NCBI GenBank assembly: GCA_945906935.1
Contig: CAMDSO010000039.1
Location: 1-33,398, forward strand
From: Bordetella parapertussis
Lineage (GTDB): Bacteria > Pseudomonadota > Gammaproteobacteria > Burkholderiales > SG8-41
Length of the DNA: 33,398 bases
Direction of reading: 5' to 3'
In this document: positions 7,797 to 15,811 of the stretch, one piece after another
Layout: each line of letters starts with the position of its first letter
Position numbering within the stretch: position 1 is the stretch's first letter
The notes under the pieces: model-generated
The model's input: only the letters and a program-made list of their open reading frames with translations
Told to the model about the DNA's origin: nothing
The model's database searches: none
Translations under genes and position numbers: made by a program

Positions 7797-10700
7797 ATGA
7801 AGACGCCGCTGGCCGCCTATAGCCGTTTTCTGCCGCAACGTGTGATCGCGCGTCATCGCCTCGACCCGCGGGTGCCCGGCGGCCTGCACGCCGAGGTCTT
7901 GCGCGGTGCCGTATTGATGGCCGATATCACCGGTTATACCGCGCTGACGGAACGTTATTCGCAGTGGCCCGAGGGCATCGAGCAGCTGCAAACCCAACTC
8001 AATGATTTTTTCGGGCGTCTCAATTCGGTGATTGCGGGTTGGGGCGGCGACATCATCAGCTTTGCCGGCGACTCGGTGCTGGCGGTGTGGCCTGAAGCCG
8101 GCGGTTTGGCGGCGGCGGATGCCGCGGCACGTTGCGCACTCGAGGCGCAGCGCACGCTGGATCGCAGTGACCTCGGCGAGAGCCTGCAGTTACGTATGCG
8201 CATCGTGGTCGCCGCCGGTGACTGTACGGTGGCCACGGTCGGTGGCGCCGATGGCAAATGGGCTTGCGTGGCGACCGGGACAGCGGTCGGCAGTCTTGCG
8301 CGCGGCATGGGTATCGCGCAGCCCGGGGGCGTAGTGCTGGATGCCGAAGCGCAACACCAGTTGGCGGTTGGGGCAGATTTGACGTTGTTGTCTGATGGGT
8401 ATGCTGCCTTGTTGCGTTTGCAGGTGCCCGCGGTATTACCTGAAGTCGAGTTGCTGTCTGCTGGAACCGAACTGACCGCTGCGCTGCGCGCTTATATTGC
8501 GGCGCCGGTGCTGGCGCAGCTCGATGCCGGCCAATTCGAATGGTTGAGTGAGTTTCGTCGCGTCAGCACCGTTTTTATCCGTATCGGCGGCATCGATTTT
8601 GCAGGCACTGATGCGATCGCACGTCTGCACGGCGCCACCCAAATTGTGCAAGCGGCGGTGGCGCGTAGCGAGGGTGGTTTTCAACGCGTGATTGTGGATG
8701 ACAAGGGCAGCAACATGTTGTGTGTGTGGGGTGTTCCCGGGCGTGCCCACGAAGATGATCCGGCGCGTGCCGTGAACACCGCACTGGCGATCCATGCCAG
8801 TTTGCAGGCGGCTGGCTTTGACGCCGGCATCGGCATCACCACCGGACGCGTGATGTGCGGACCGATGGGCGGTGGCTGCCGTTTTGAATATACGGTGGTG
8901 GGCGAGGCAGTGAATCTTGCTGCACGCTTGATGGTGGCCGCTGGAGTGGGTGTGCTGTGCGACGCGCCCACCGCAGAAGCAGCCGCCGGCGCCTGTTTGT
9001 TCGCGAGCGTCGAGGCGGTGACGGTCAAGGGGCGCGCTGGCCGCGTTGCGGTTTGGCAGCCGCGCGCGGGCGTGCCGGCGGGCACAACTGAACACGCCGA
9101 CAATGCGCCGCGCAGCCGATTCCTTGGACGCGTCGCCGAACAGGATCGTTTGCGCAGTTGTCTGCAGGCGGCGCGCGCCGGTCATGGCGGGCTGGTTCTG
9201 ATCGACGGCGAGCCCGGGGTTGGCAAGTCGCAACTGGTGGCGGCGTTCCAGCGCGAGACGGCAGGTAGCGGCGTGACCTTTCTTGTCGGTCAGGCCGACG
9301 CCATTGAACACGGCACAACCTATTTCATCTGGCGCGCCATTCTGCGGCGGATTCTTGCCGAGGCCGGTGCCAGTGGCAGCACCGAGCAGCGCCATTTACT
9401 CGAGGCGATGTTTGTGCGTGAACGCGTGCTGGCCGGCTGGTTGCCACTGCTCAACGATGTGCTGCCGCTGGGATTTGTCGAGTCGGCGGCGATCCGTGCG
9501 ATGAGCGAGCAGGCGCGTGCGGAGAGCACCTTGCAGGTGTTGCTGCACTTGTTGCGCACGGCGCTGGGCGACCGGCCGACCGTACTGGTGCTCGAGGACG
9601 CGCATTGGATGGATTCGGTTTCGTGGACGCTGGCGGCGCGTCTGCTGCAACGCGCGCAGCACGTGTTGATGGTGCTGGCGATACGTAGCGGGCATGCACC
9701 CGAGAGCGATGAAGGCAGGGCTTTGCTGGCGCAGACCGCCGCGCAGCGCATCAGCCTGGCGGCGTTTTCATACGAGGATACCGAAGCACTGGTGTGCGAC
9801 CGGCTGGGTGCCGACAGCGTGCCTGCGGTGCTGATCAAGCTGATTTACCAGCGCACCGACGGGCATCCGTTGTTCAGTGAGGAGCTTGCCTACTCACTGC
9901 GTGACTCGGGCTATCTGTTGCTGCGCGGCCGGCAATGTGTGCTGGCCGGCAATGCGCTCGGTATTGATGCGGCGAAAATGCCGGTGACGGTCGAGGGCAT
10001 CATTGCCAGCCGTGTCGACCGGCTGGGCAGTAGCGAACAATTTACCCTCAAAATCGCCAGCGTACTCGGACGCGGTTTTGCGCGCCGGACTTTGTGTGCG
10101 GTGCATCCCTTGCGTACCGGTGAGGCTGAGATTAATCGTCAGCTCGAGCGCTTTGTCGCGCTTGATCTGGTGCATACGCGCAAGACCGGTGACGGCAACG
10201 ATTATCAGTTCAAGCACATCATCACGCAGGAGGTCACCTACGGCCTGTTGTCGTTTGCGCAACGCCGCGATCTGCATCGCGCCGCCGGCGGCTGGCTGGA
10301 GGGCGCGCATGCCGGCGACTTGAGCGAGGTCTATCCGTTGCTTGCCCACCATTGGTCGCGCGCCGCCGATGCGTCTCGGGCTTTTCATTATCTGCACAAG
10401 GCCGGCGAGCAGGCTTTTCACCGCTACGCCAATCGCGAGGCGGCACAGTTTCTGACCGAGGCGCGCCAGCTTAAATTTCCTCTGGGTGCCCAGCCTACGC
10501 GTGTCGAGCGCGCCAGTTGCGAGCGTCTGCTCGGGTTTTCGTGGTTGTGGCTCGGGCATATCGAGCGCAGCACGCCGCACATCCATCGCAGTCTTGAAAT
10601 GCTCGACTGCAATATTCCAGTGACGCGTTTGCAGCTTGCGCTGGGAAACGTTTATCAGCTGGTGTTAGCGGCTGGCAATCATTTGTCGGGTAATCTTTTT

Positions 10701-11858
10701 GTGCCGCGTGATGCGCGGGCGATGGCGCGACGGGGCGAAATTGTTGAGAGCCTGATTCGCTACGGACATATCGCCTGGTTTCGCGCTGATGTGGCGCTGA
10801 ATTTTTACATCGCCCTGCGCATTCTGAATCTGGCCCGCCGCGCAGAAGATGCAGCCGAGACCGCGCTTATCTATGCGGTGTTGACGGCGGCCGCGGGGGC
10901 GATGCCGTTGCACCGGCTGGCGCGTCGCTATCGCGACTTTGCGTTGGAGGCACTGCCGGCTGCAGGGGAGCAGGGCATTCGTTCGCAGGTGCTGTTATTT
11001 CTGACCCTCTATGAAGGGGGGCTTGGCGAGTGGGAACACTGTATCGCGCGCCTCAGCGAGGGTGAGCAGTTGGCGCGCGCGATCGGCGATCTACGCCGCG
11101 CCGAGGAACATATGGTGATCACTGGCTATATGCGCCTGCATACGGGGGATATCGCGGCGGCGCGCCAGTGTTATGCCGCGGCTGCAGAATCCGCGCACTG
11201 GCGCGGCGACCACCAGACCACCAGCTGGGGCTTACTGGGCGCTGCCCGGGTCGAGCTTGCCTGCGGTCATGCGGAGCCGGCGTTGCTGGCGCTGGCGCAG
11301 GCCGCGCCCTTTGTCACCGACAGTCTGGGCGGGATCGAATTGCACGGCATGTATGCACTCGCGCATTTACGCACCGCACAATTCCAACAGGCCTGGCAGT
11401 CGGCGCGCACCGGGCTCGGCATCTTGCGCGCTGCGCGCCCCGTCTCCTTTACCGCGTTGACGGGAACGGCCGGGGTGGCGGAGAGTCTGATCGCGTTGTG
11501 GATGCATGCACGCTTGGGGGTGTCGGTTGATCGCCCTGATGTGATTGAGCGCGAGGCGCGGCGCGCGCTTGGCCTGTTGCGACGCTTTGCTAATATTTTT
11601 CCGGTGGCGCGCCCCGCTTATTTTCTGCAGGAAGGTTATTGCTGGCATGTCTCTGGAAAGCCGGGGCAGGCGGTTGCTTGCTGGCAACGCAGCAGCGAGG
11701 CGGCGGCAGCTTTGAGCATGCCGCGTGACGAGGCGCTGGCCTGGCAGGCGCTGGCGCGATATGCCGAAGGGAGTCTGGCCACCGTCGCCCATGCCAGGGC
11801 TGCGGCGTTGTTTGAAACTCTCGGCGTGGCGCAACCCGCGCCCCTGCTGCCGGCATAG
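7797..11858 (+). CDS. Soluble-adenylyl-cyclase-like protein: tandem class III cyclase domains, P-loop NTPase, TPR-like tail
   Basis: This 1353-residue cytoplasmic protein has the layout of mammalian soluble adenylyl cyclase (ADCY10). The first cyclase domain (about 35-190) has the two metal-binding aspartates, Asp43 in MADITGYT and Asp92 in SFAGDSVLAVW. The second (about 255-395) has EYTVVGEAVNLAARLM with Asn373 and the transition-state Arg377, and DDKGSNMLCVWG with Lys303 at the adenine-recognition position, which favours ATP over GTP. An NTPase domain follows, with Walker A GEPGVGKS (471-478) and Walker B VLVLEDAHWMD (about 597-607). The C-terminal 500 residues are alpha-helical and TPR-like. 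The lysine used for bicarbonate binding in human sAC appears to be Ser88, so bicarbonate control is doubtful. The residue comparison is from memory. It likely makes cAMP in response to an unknown signal. Confidence 0.86.
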   Translation: MKTPLAAYSRFLPQRVIARHRLDPRVPGGLHAEVLRGAVLMADITGYTALTERYSQWPEGIEQLQTQLNDFFGRLNSVIAGWGGDIISFAGDSVLAVWPEAGGLAAADAAARCALEAQRTLDRSDLGESLQLRMRIVVAAGDCTVATVGGADGKWACVATGTAVGSLARGMGIAQPGGVVLDAEAQHQLAVGADLTLLSDGYAALLRLQVPAVLPEVELLSAGTELTAALRAYIAAPVLAQLDAGQFEWLSEFRRVSTVFIRIGGIDFAGTDAIARLHGATQIVQAAVARSEGGFQRVIVDDKGSNMLCVWGVPGRAHEDDPARAVNTALAIHASLQAAGFDAGIGITTGRVMCGPMGGGCRFEYTVVGEAVNLAARLMVAAGVGVLCDAPTAEAAAGACLFASVEAVTVKGRAGRVAVWQPRAGVPAGTTEHADNAPRSRFLGRVAEQDRLRSCLQAARAGHGGLVLIDGEPGVGKSQLVAAFQRETAGSGVTFLVGQADAIEHGTTYFIWRAILRRILAEAGASGSTEQRHLLEAMFVRERVLAGWLPLLNDVLPLGFVESAAIRAMSEQARAESTLQVLLHLLRTALGDRPTVLVLEDAHWMDSVSWTLAARLLQRAQHVLMVLAIRSGHAPESDEGRALLAQTAAQRISLAAFSYEDTEALVCDRLGADSVPAVLIKLIYQRTDGHPLFSEELAYSLRDSGYLLLRGRQCVLAGNALGIDAAKMPVTVEGIIASRVDRLGSSEQFTLKIASVLGRGFARRTLCAVHPLRTGEAEINRQLERFVALDLVHTRKTGDGNDYQFKHIITQEVTYGLLSFAQRRDLHRAAGGWLEGAHAGDLSEVYPLLAHHWSRAADASRAFHYLHKAGEQAFHRYANREAAQFLTEARQLKFPLGAQPTRVERASCERLLGFSWLWLGHIERSTPHIHRSLEMLDCNIPVTRLQLALGNVYQLVLAAGNHLSGNLFVPRDARAMARRGEIVESLIRYGHIAWFRADVALNFYIALRILNLARRAEDAAETALIYAVLTAAAGAMPLHRLARRYRDFALEALPAAGEQGIRSQVLLFLTLYEGGLGEWEHCIARLSEGEQLARAIGDLRRAEEHMVITGYMRLHTGDIAAARQCYAAAAESAHWRGDHQTTSWGLLGAARVELACGHAEPALLALAQAAPFVTDSLGGIELHGMYALAHLRTAQFQQAWQSARTGLGILRAARPVSFTALTGTAGVAESLIALWMHARLGVSVDRPDVIEREARRALGLLRRFANIFPVARPAYFLQEGYCWHVSGKPGQAVACWQRSSEAAAALSMPRDEALAWQALARYAEGSLATVAHARAAALFETLGVAQPAPLLPA

Positions 11859-11871
11859 CACGCTTGCTTTT

Positions 11872-11888
11872 GGCCGAGGGCCTCGGCC
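11872..11888 (+). terminator. Strong hairpin after the cyclase gene (no U-tract)
   Basis: GGCCGAGG and CCTCGGCC form a perfect 8-bp stem around a single base, 13 bases after the cyclase stop codon. There is no downstream T-run, so it may reduce readthrough or protect the 3' end rather than terminate by itself. Confidence 0.3.
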
Positions 11889-12036
11889 GTTCCGTCGCGA
11901 CGCTCCAATAGCACTGTGTTCGAGCCATCAATGCTATCGGTGAAATCATGTACGTTTACGCACATACCGGATGTTGCATGTTCCCTAGACTGCAAGGCGT
12001 ATCACGATGAAGACGCAAGGGCTAGGCCGTTGCGTG

Positions 12037-12058
12037 CGCCTGCCCGGGGGGGCAGGCG
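12037..12058 (+). other. GC-rich hairpin in the leader of the LuxR-type gene
   Basis: CGCCTGCC (12037-12044) pairs perfectly with GGCAGGCG (12051-12058) around a six-base G-rich loop. It ends 42 bases before the LuxR-type ATG, so it would lie in that gene's 5' leader or just after an upstream transcript. Its function cannot be told from sequence. Confidence 0.3.
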
Positions 12059-12100
12059 TGTGACGGACCATCGAAACTGGGCTATCAACGGGGGGATGCA

Positions 12101-12550
12101 ATGAAAGACATGGTGATTTCAGAAGCGACAAAAGCCTTTTTGCAAAATGCGATTCAATCCGCGGCAGGACGCCAGCCATTTGAGATGGTCGCCGGCAACG
12201 CGCCGGTTACACGCCCAAGTGCGGCGCGAAAATTACTGACGAAGCGCCAGCTTGATGTGCTGGCGCTCTTGTGCCGCGGCATGACCAACAAGGATATCGG
12301 TCGTACGCTTGGCATCGGCAATGCGACGGTGAAAATCCATGTCTCCAGCATCTTGCGGGCGTTGAATGTTGAGAGCCGTTTGCAGGCTACGATTGCAGCG
12401 CGGCGTCTGGGCCTGGCGGTTGACGATCAGCCGATGCCGGAGACCGTGGGCGCAGCGCGGGCAGGTTTTCAACCGGTGATTTTGCGCGTGGTATGGGATG
12501 GCAGCAGCGCGCAGATCATCGGGGTGGATAAGGAAACGGTGATTACCTGA
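12101..12550 (+). CDS. LuxR-type helix-turn-helix transcription regulator
   Basis: This 149-residue protein has a classical LuxR/GerE DNA-binding domain at about residues 45-107: LTKRQLDVLALLCRGMTNKD, then IGRTLGIGNATVKIHVSSIL, then RALNVESRLQATIAARRLGL. There is no receiver or ligand-binding domain. The 40-residue N-terminus is short and the C-terminal 40 residues are unlike known domains. It follows the cyclase gene by 242 bp in the same direction, with a G-rich Shine-Dalgarno before the ATG, and may control this cluster. It converges on the Crp/Fnr-type gene, with only 23 bp between their stop codons. Target genes are unknown. Confidence 0.85.
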   Translation: MKDMVISEATKAFLQNAIQSAAGRQPFEMVAGNAPVTRPSAARKLLTKRQLDVLALLCRGMTNKDIGRTLGIGNATVKIHVSSILRALNVESRLQATIAARRLGLAVDDQPMPETVGAARAGFQPVILRVVWDGSSAQIIGVDKETVIT

Positions 12551-12573
12551 TCGGTCGTTGCGGCTGGCACCAG

Positions 12574-13290
12574 TCAGCCGGAATGACGCACCGCTGAAAC
12601 CAGTGATTCGAGGCCTGCGACATCCTGCACCACCAAGGCGCGGGCGTCGCGTGCCACCAGGCCCTGTTTGACCATACGTGAAATTTCGCGTGTCACCTGT
12701 TCGCGATAGGTGCTGACCTGGGCGGCAATCTCGGCGTGTTTTGGGGTGGGTTCTATGCGCGAGCGGTTTTTGGTGACGCCGGCCTGGCGTGCGAGCCGCA
12801 GTATTTCCGCATGCACACGGTTCTGCACGCCCAGCGTACTGAATTCGAAAATCCGTTCGGTCAGCTCACGCACCGAAGTGACGAGTCGCAGCAGGAGGTG
12901 ATCGCAGACCGATGGATGGCTGTGTATGAGTCGTATAAAAACGGCGGGACTCATGATCGCCACGAGGGATTCTTTGACCGCCACAATATCGGCTGAGCGT
13001 GCGTAGCCATCGATTGCAGAAAAATCGCCGAACCACTCACCGGCGGGTATGTCACGATAAGTCACCTGCCGTCCGGCGGCGGAAAACGCGGTCGCGCGCA
13101 CCATGCCAGTGACGATCAGATACACATCGCGGTTACTTGAGTTGCGTGAAATGACCGACTGCCCGGCCAGATAACGATGCCAGCGGCAATCGCGGCCCAG
13201 TGCTTCAAGTGCGCTGTCGGAGAGTTGATCCAGGCCCCGTATCCTGCGCAGTCCAAGTATTGACGGTTCGGTATTTTTTGCGCTGGGCAT
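12574..13290 (-). CDS. Crp/Fnr-family transcription regulator
   Basis: This 238-residue protein has an N-terminal cyclic-nucleotide-binding beta-roll (about 20-135), a dimer helix, and a C-terminal winged helix (PKHAEIAAQVSTYREQVTRE, then ISRMVKQGLV). The phosphate-binding cassette reads GEWFGDFSAIDGYARSADIV. The Arg-Ser pair used to hold cAMP phosphate is present, while the usual Glu is Asp. No FNR-type N-terminal cysteine cluster is seen. This is compatible with cAMP binding. The convergent sAC-like cyclase gene makes a cAMP circuit attractive, but the link is inference. Alternatively it responds to another ligand, as many Crp-family members do. Confidence 0.86.
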   Translation of the reverse strand: MPSAKNTEPSILGLRRIRGLDQLSDSALEALGRDCRWHRYLAGQSVISRNSSNRDVYLIVTGMVRATAFSAAGRQVTYRDIPAGEWFGDFSAIDGYARSADIVAVKESLVAIMSPAVFIRLIHSHPSVCDHLLLRLVTSVRELTERIFEFSTLGVQNRVHAEILRLARQAGVTKNRSRIEPTPKHAEIAAQVSTYREQVTREISRMVKQGLVARDARALVVQDVAGLESLVSAVRHSG

Positions 13291-13400
13291 GGCGGGCTCC
13301 GCGAGACTCTGCGCTGGATTGTATGCAGTAACGACGAAGGCTGCAAAGCGGACTGGTAGCGCGGCCCGCTGGGCGCTGATGTTTTTAAGCTGCTGCAGGT

Positions 13401-13439
13401 CCTATGCAAGCGCATAGGTTGCCCCCTCCGGCGGGGGGC
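13401..13439 (-). terminator. Pair of hairpins downstream of the rubredoxin reductase gene
   Basis: Two adjacent stems lie 14 bp beyond the reductase stop: GCCCCC/GGGGGC within 13421-13439, and CCTATGC/GCATAGG at 13401-13418 (7 bp, loop AAGC). On the minus strand no U-run follows the first stem. A terminator or transcript-stabilising role is possible but unproven. Confidence 0.3.
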
Positions 13440-13452
13440 TTGTAGCTCAGGG

Positions 13453-14598
13453 CTAAGCTAGCACCGGCGGTAGTTCCTTGGTCAATGCTCCGCGTTCCGC
13501 GGTGGCTTTGCCGTGTAATGCAAAGCCGAGCAGTGTGCCGTCCGCCGCTTTAAACAATGCTTTTAGACCCTCTGCGTCGGCGGTGATTTCCCACGCACCG
13601 GTTGCCCCTGCGGCTGGTGGTGACACGATGGTCGGCCAGGCAGGTGTTTTGACCAGCACCGGCATCGCGGGGTAACTCACCAGCGTTGCTTTGCCTGCCA
13701 GCGTTGCCGCGAGCGCGCGCGCCGAGGTCATCAGCGGCATGACATAAGGCAGTAAGAGGTCTTCGATTTCGATGCAATCGCCAAGCGCATAGACACCGGG
13801 GGCGCTGGTTTCATGCAGGCGGTTGATGACGATGCCGCGCCGGGTTTGAATGCCTGCCGCTTGCGCGAGGGTGGTGCGCGGGCGCAGACCGACCGCCGAA
13901 AGCACAACGTTGGCATCGAGCACCGTTGCATTGGCCAGTGCGACCTTGAGCCGGTCGCCGACTAGATCGATCGAGGTCACGCTGGTTTCGAGATGCCAGG
14001 TCACGCCGAGGGCTGCGAGTTTTTGCTGCAACAGGGCGCCGCTTTCCTGCGGCAGCAGGCGCGCCAGCGGCCAGGCGGCGATATCAATCACATGCACGGT
14101 GTGGCCGCCGCTGGTGAGGTCGTTGGCGAATTCACTGCCGATCAAGCCGGCACCGATCAGCGCAACTGTCGATTGTTCCTTCAGTGCGGCGCGGAAGTTT
14201 GCATACTCATCGAGATCATTGACCGTCATCACGGCGCCCGCGGCGTTGCCTTCGATCGGCAGTCGGATCTGCTCGGCACCGAGGGCGATGACGAGTTTCG
14301 AATAGACGAGGGTTTCATCTTTGATGCTGACGGTATGCGCCGCCGTGTCGAGCGCAGTGACGCTGGTTTTGGCACGCACCGTTGCATTGAGTTGGGCCGC
14401 CATTTGTTCAGCCGAGCTCATGGCAATGCTCTGCGGTGTTTTGCCAGAACCAAAAGCCGACGACAGCATCGGCTTTGAGTAAAACGAACCACTATCGGCG
14501 CTGATGATGGTCAGCGGCGTGGTTTGGTCGAGTTTGCGCAACTCGCGCGCGACGTTATAGCCGGCGAGTCCGCTGCCGAGGATGACGATGGGATGCAT
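13453..14598 (-). CDS. Rubredoxin-NAD(+) reductase-type FAD oxidoreductase
   Basis: This 381-residue protein is a two-dinucleotide-fold flavoprotein. The FAD site is at the start (VILGSGLAGYNVARELRK), the NAD(P)H site is in the middle (VALIGAGLIGSEFANDL), and the second FAD contact is GVYALGDCIEI. The block FYSKPMLSSAFGSGKTPQSI and the short C-terminal domain are typical of rubredoxin reductases, which pass electrons from NADH to rubredoxin for alkane hydroxylases or oxygen and peroxide detoxification. No rubredoxin gene is seen next to it. It sits between the Crp-type gene and oxyR, both on the same strand. An electron carrier for the FadL-cluster oxidoreductase is a speculation. A related ferredoxin reductase role cannot be excluded. 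Confidence 0.83.
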   Translation of the reverse strand: MHPIVILGSGLAGYNVARELRKLDQTTPLTIISADSGSFYSKPMLSSAFGSGKTPQSIAMSSAEQMAAQLNATVRAKTSVTALDTAAHTVSIKDETLVYSKLVIALGAEQIRLPIEGNAAGAVMTVNDLDEYANFRAALKEQSTVALIGAGLIGSEFANDLTSGGHTVHVIDIAAWPLARLLPQESGALLQQKLAALGVTWHLETSVTSIDLVGDRLKVALANATVLDANVVLSAVGLRPRTTLAQAAGIQTRRGIVINRLHETSAPGVYALGDCIEIEDLLLPYVMPLMTSARALAATLAGKATLVSYPAMPVLVKTPAWPTIVSPPAAGATGAWEITADAEGLKALFKAADGTLLGFALHGKATAERGALTKELPPVLA

Positions 14599-14761
14599 GG
14601 TGTGACTTTCAGCAGATTAAGAAAACGCCGGCGTGATAGCCAACGGAGAATGCGGCGTATTTTAACAAGTGCGCAGCACCGGCCGTGGTTGTGGTGCTAA
14701 CCCCTTAAGCACTACAGGTTAGAGTGCCTGGCAGGCTGAAGCAGTATTCGCCAACAGCCCG

Positions 14762-15703
14762 TCATCCCGCAATCGGATGTGCGTCGGGCAATAGCGTAAC
14801 GCCGGGTAGTTTGCAGGCGAGGATGGCGCGCCGCAGCGCTTCGACTGCGGCCGGTCGCGGAAAGCTGGCGCGCCAGACCAGCGCAATGCTGCGGCTGGGC
14901 GAGGGCGCGGTGAACGGTCGCGTCACTACCAGCGGGCTTGAGGAGGAACGCGACTCGGCCGCCGTCGAGGGCAATACGGTGACGCCCACGCCGGAGGCGA
15001 CCATCTGGCGTATGGTTTCGAGCGAACTGCCTTCGAGCGCTTGCTGCAGGTGGCTCGATTTGGCTTTGGTGGCACGTGCGCAGGTTTGCATCACCTGGTC
15101 GCGAAAACAGTTGCCGGCGCCCAGCAGCAACAGGGTTTCGTTGCAGAGCTGATCGGCGGCGATGGTTTTTTTGCTGTGCCACGCATGTTTGGTTGGCATG
15201 ACGACGCGGAACGGTTCGTCGTAGACCTCCTGCGTGACGAGGCCAGACTCGGCGTATGGCAACGAGAGGATGACGACATCGACATCGCCACTTTTGAGCA
15301 TGGCACCGAGTTTTACCGTGTAGTTTTCCTGCAGCAGTAGCGGCATTTTCGGCGCCGCCTTGTGCATCAATGGAATGAGCTGTGGGAATAGGTAGGGGCC
15401 GATGGTGTAGATGGCGCCGACCCGCAATGGCGTGGCCAGCTGGTCTTTGCCGGCGGAGGCGATTTCCTTGATCACCGCGGATTGCTCCAGCACGCGCTGC
15501 GCTTGCTCGACGATACGCGCGCCCAGCGGCGTGACGGTCACGTCGTTGCTGTTGCGTTCGAATAGCGCGACGCCGAGTTCTTCTTCGAGTTTTTTGACCG
15601 CCACCGAAAGCGTCGGCTGGCTGACGAAGCATTTCTCCGCGGCACGGCCAAAATGGCGCTCGCGGGCGACGGCGATGATGTAACGAAGTTCGGTCAGAGT
15701 CAT
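14762..15703 (-). CDS. oxyR: OxyR, hydrogen-peroxide-sensing LysR regulator
   Basis: The protein is 313 residues from ATG 15703. An upstream in-frame ATG at 15718 would add five residues, but OxyR proteins normally start right at the helix-turn-helix (MTLTELRYIIAVARERHFGR here). The N-terminal LysR domain is followed by the OxyR sensor domain. In GAGNCFRDQVMQTC the two cysteines sit eight residues apart, matching the peroxide-sensing Cys199/Cys208 pair of the E. coli protein. SLETIRQMVASGVGVTVLP is also OxyR-like. It is a cytoplasmic tetrameric activator of antioxidant genes. It is divergent from the iron-sulfur dehydratase gene with a 108-bp shared control region. No catalase or ahpC gene is nearby. 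Confidence 0.9.
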   Translation of the reverse strand: MTLTELRYIIAVARERHFGRAAEKCFVSQPTLSVAVKKLEEELGVALFERNSNDVTVTPLGARIVEQAQRVLEQSAVIKEIASAGKDQLATPLRVGAIYTIGPYLFPQLIPLMHKAAPKMPLLLQENYTVKLGAMLKSGDVDVVILSLPYAESGLVTQEVYDEPFRVVMPTKHAWHSKKTIAADQLCNETLLLLGAGNCFRDQVMQTCARATKAKSSHLQQALEGSSLETIRQMVASGVGVTVLPSTAAESRSSSSPLVVTRPFTAPSPSRSIALVWRASFPRPAAVEALRRAILACKLPGVTLLPDAHPIAG

Positions 15704-15811
15704 GTTGCAATTATGCACGAGTGCGCGTGCGCCGCCGCACGGGATTGCGGTTGCGCTACTGAGAGGGTTTGGTTATTGTCTGCCTCGCACTTTCAACCAC
15801 CGGAATCCGTC

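Noticed and set aside
8436-9395. Long minus-strand frames opposite the cyclase and other large genes
   Set aside because: They lie entirely within well-supported genes of high GC content, where long antisense frames are expected, and show no domain.
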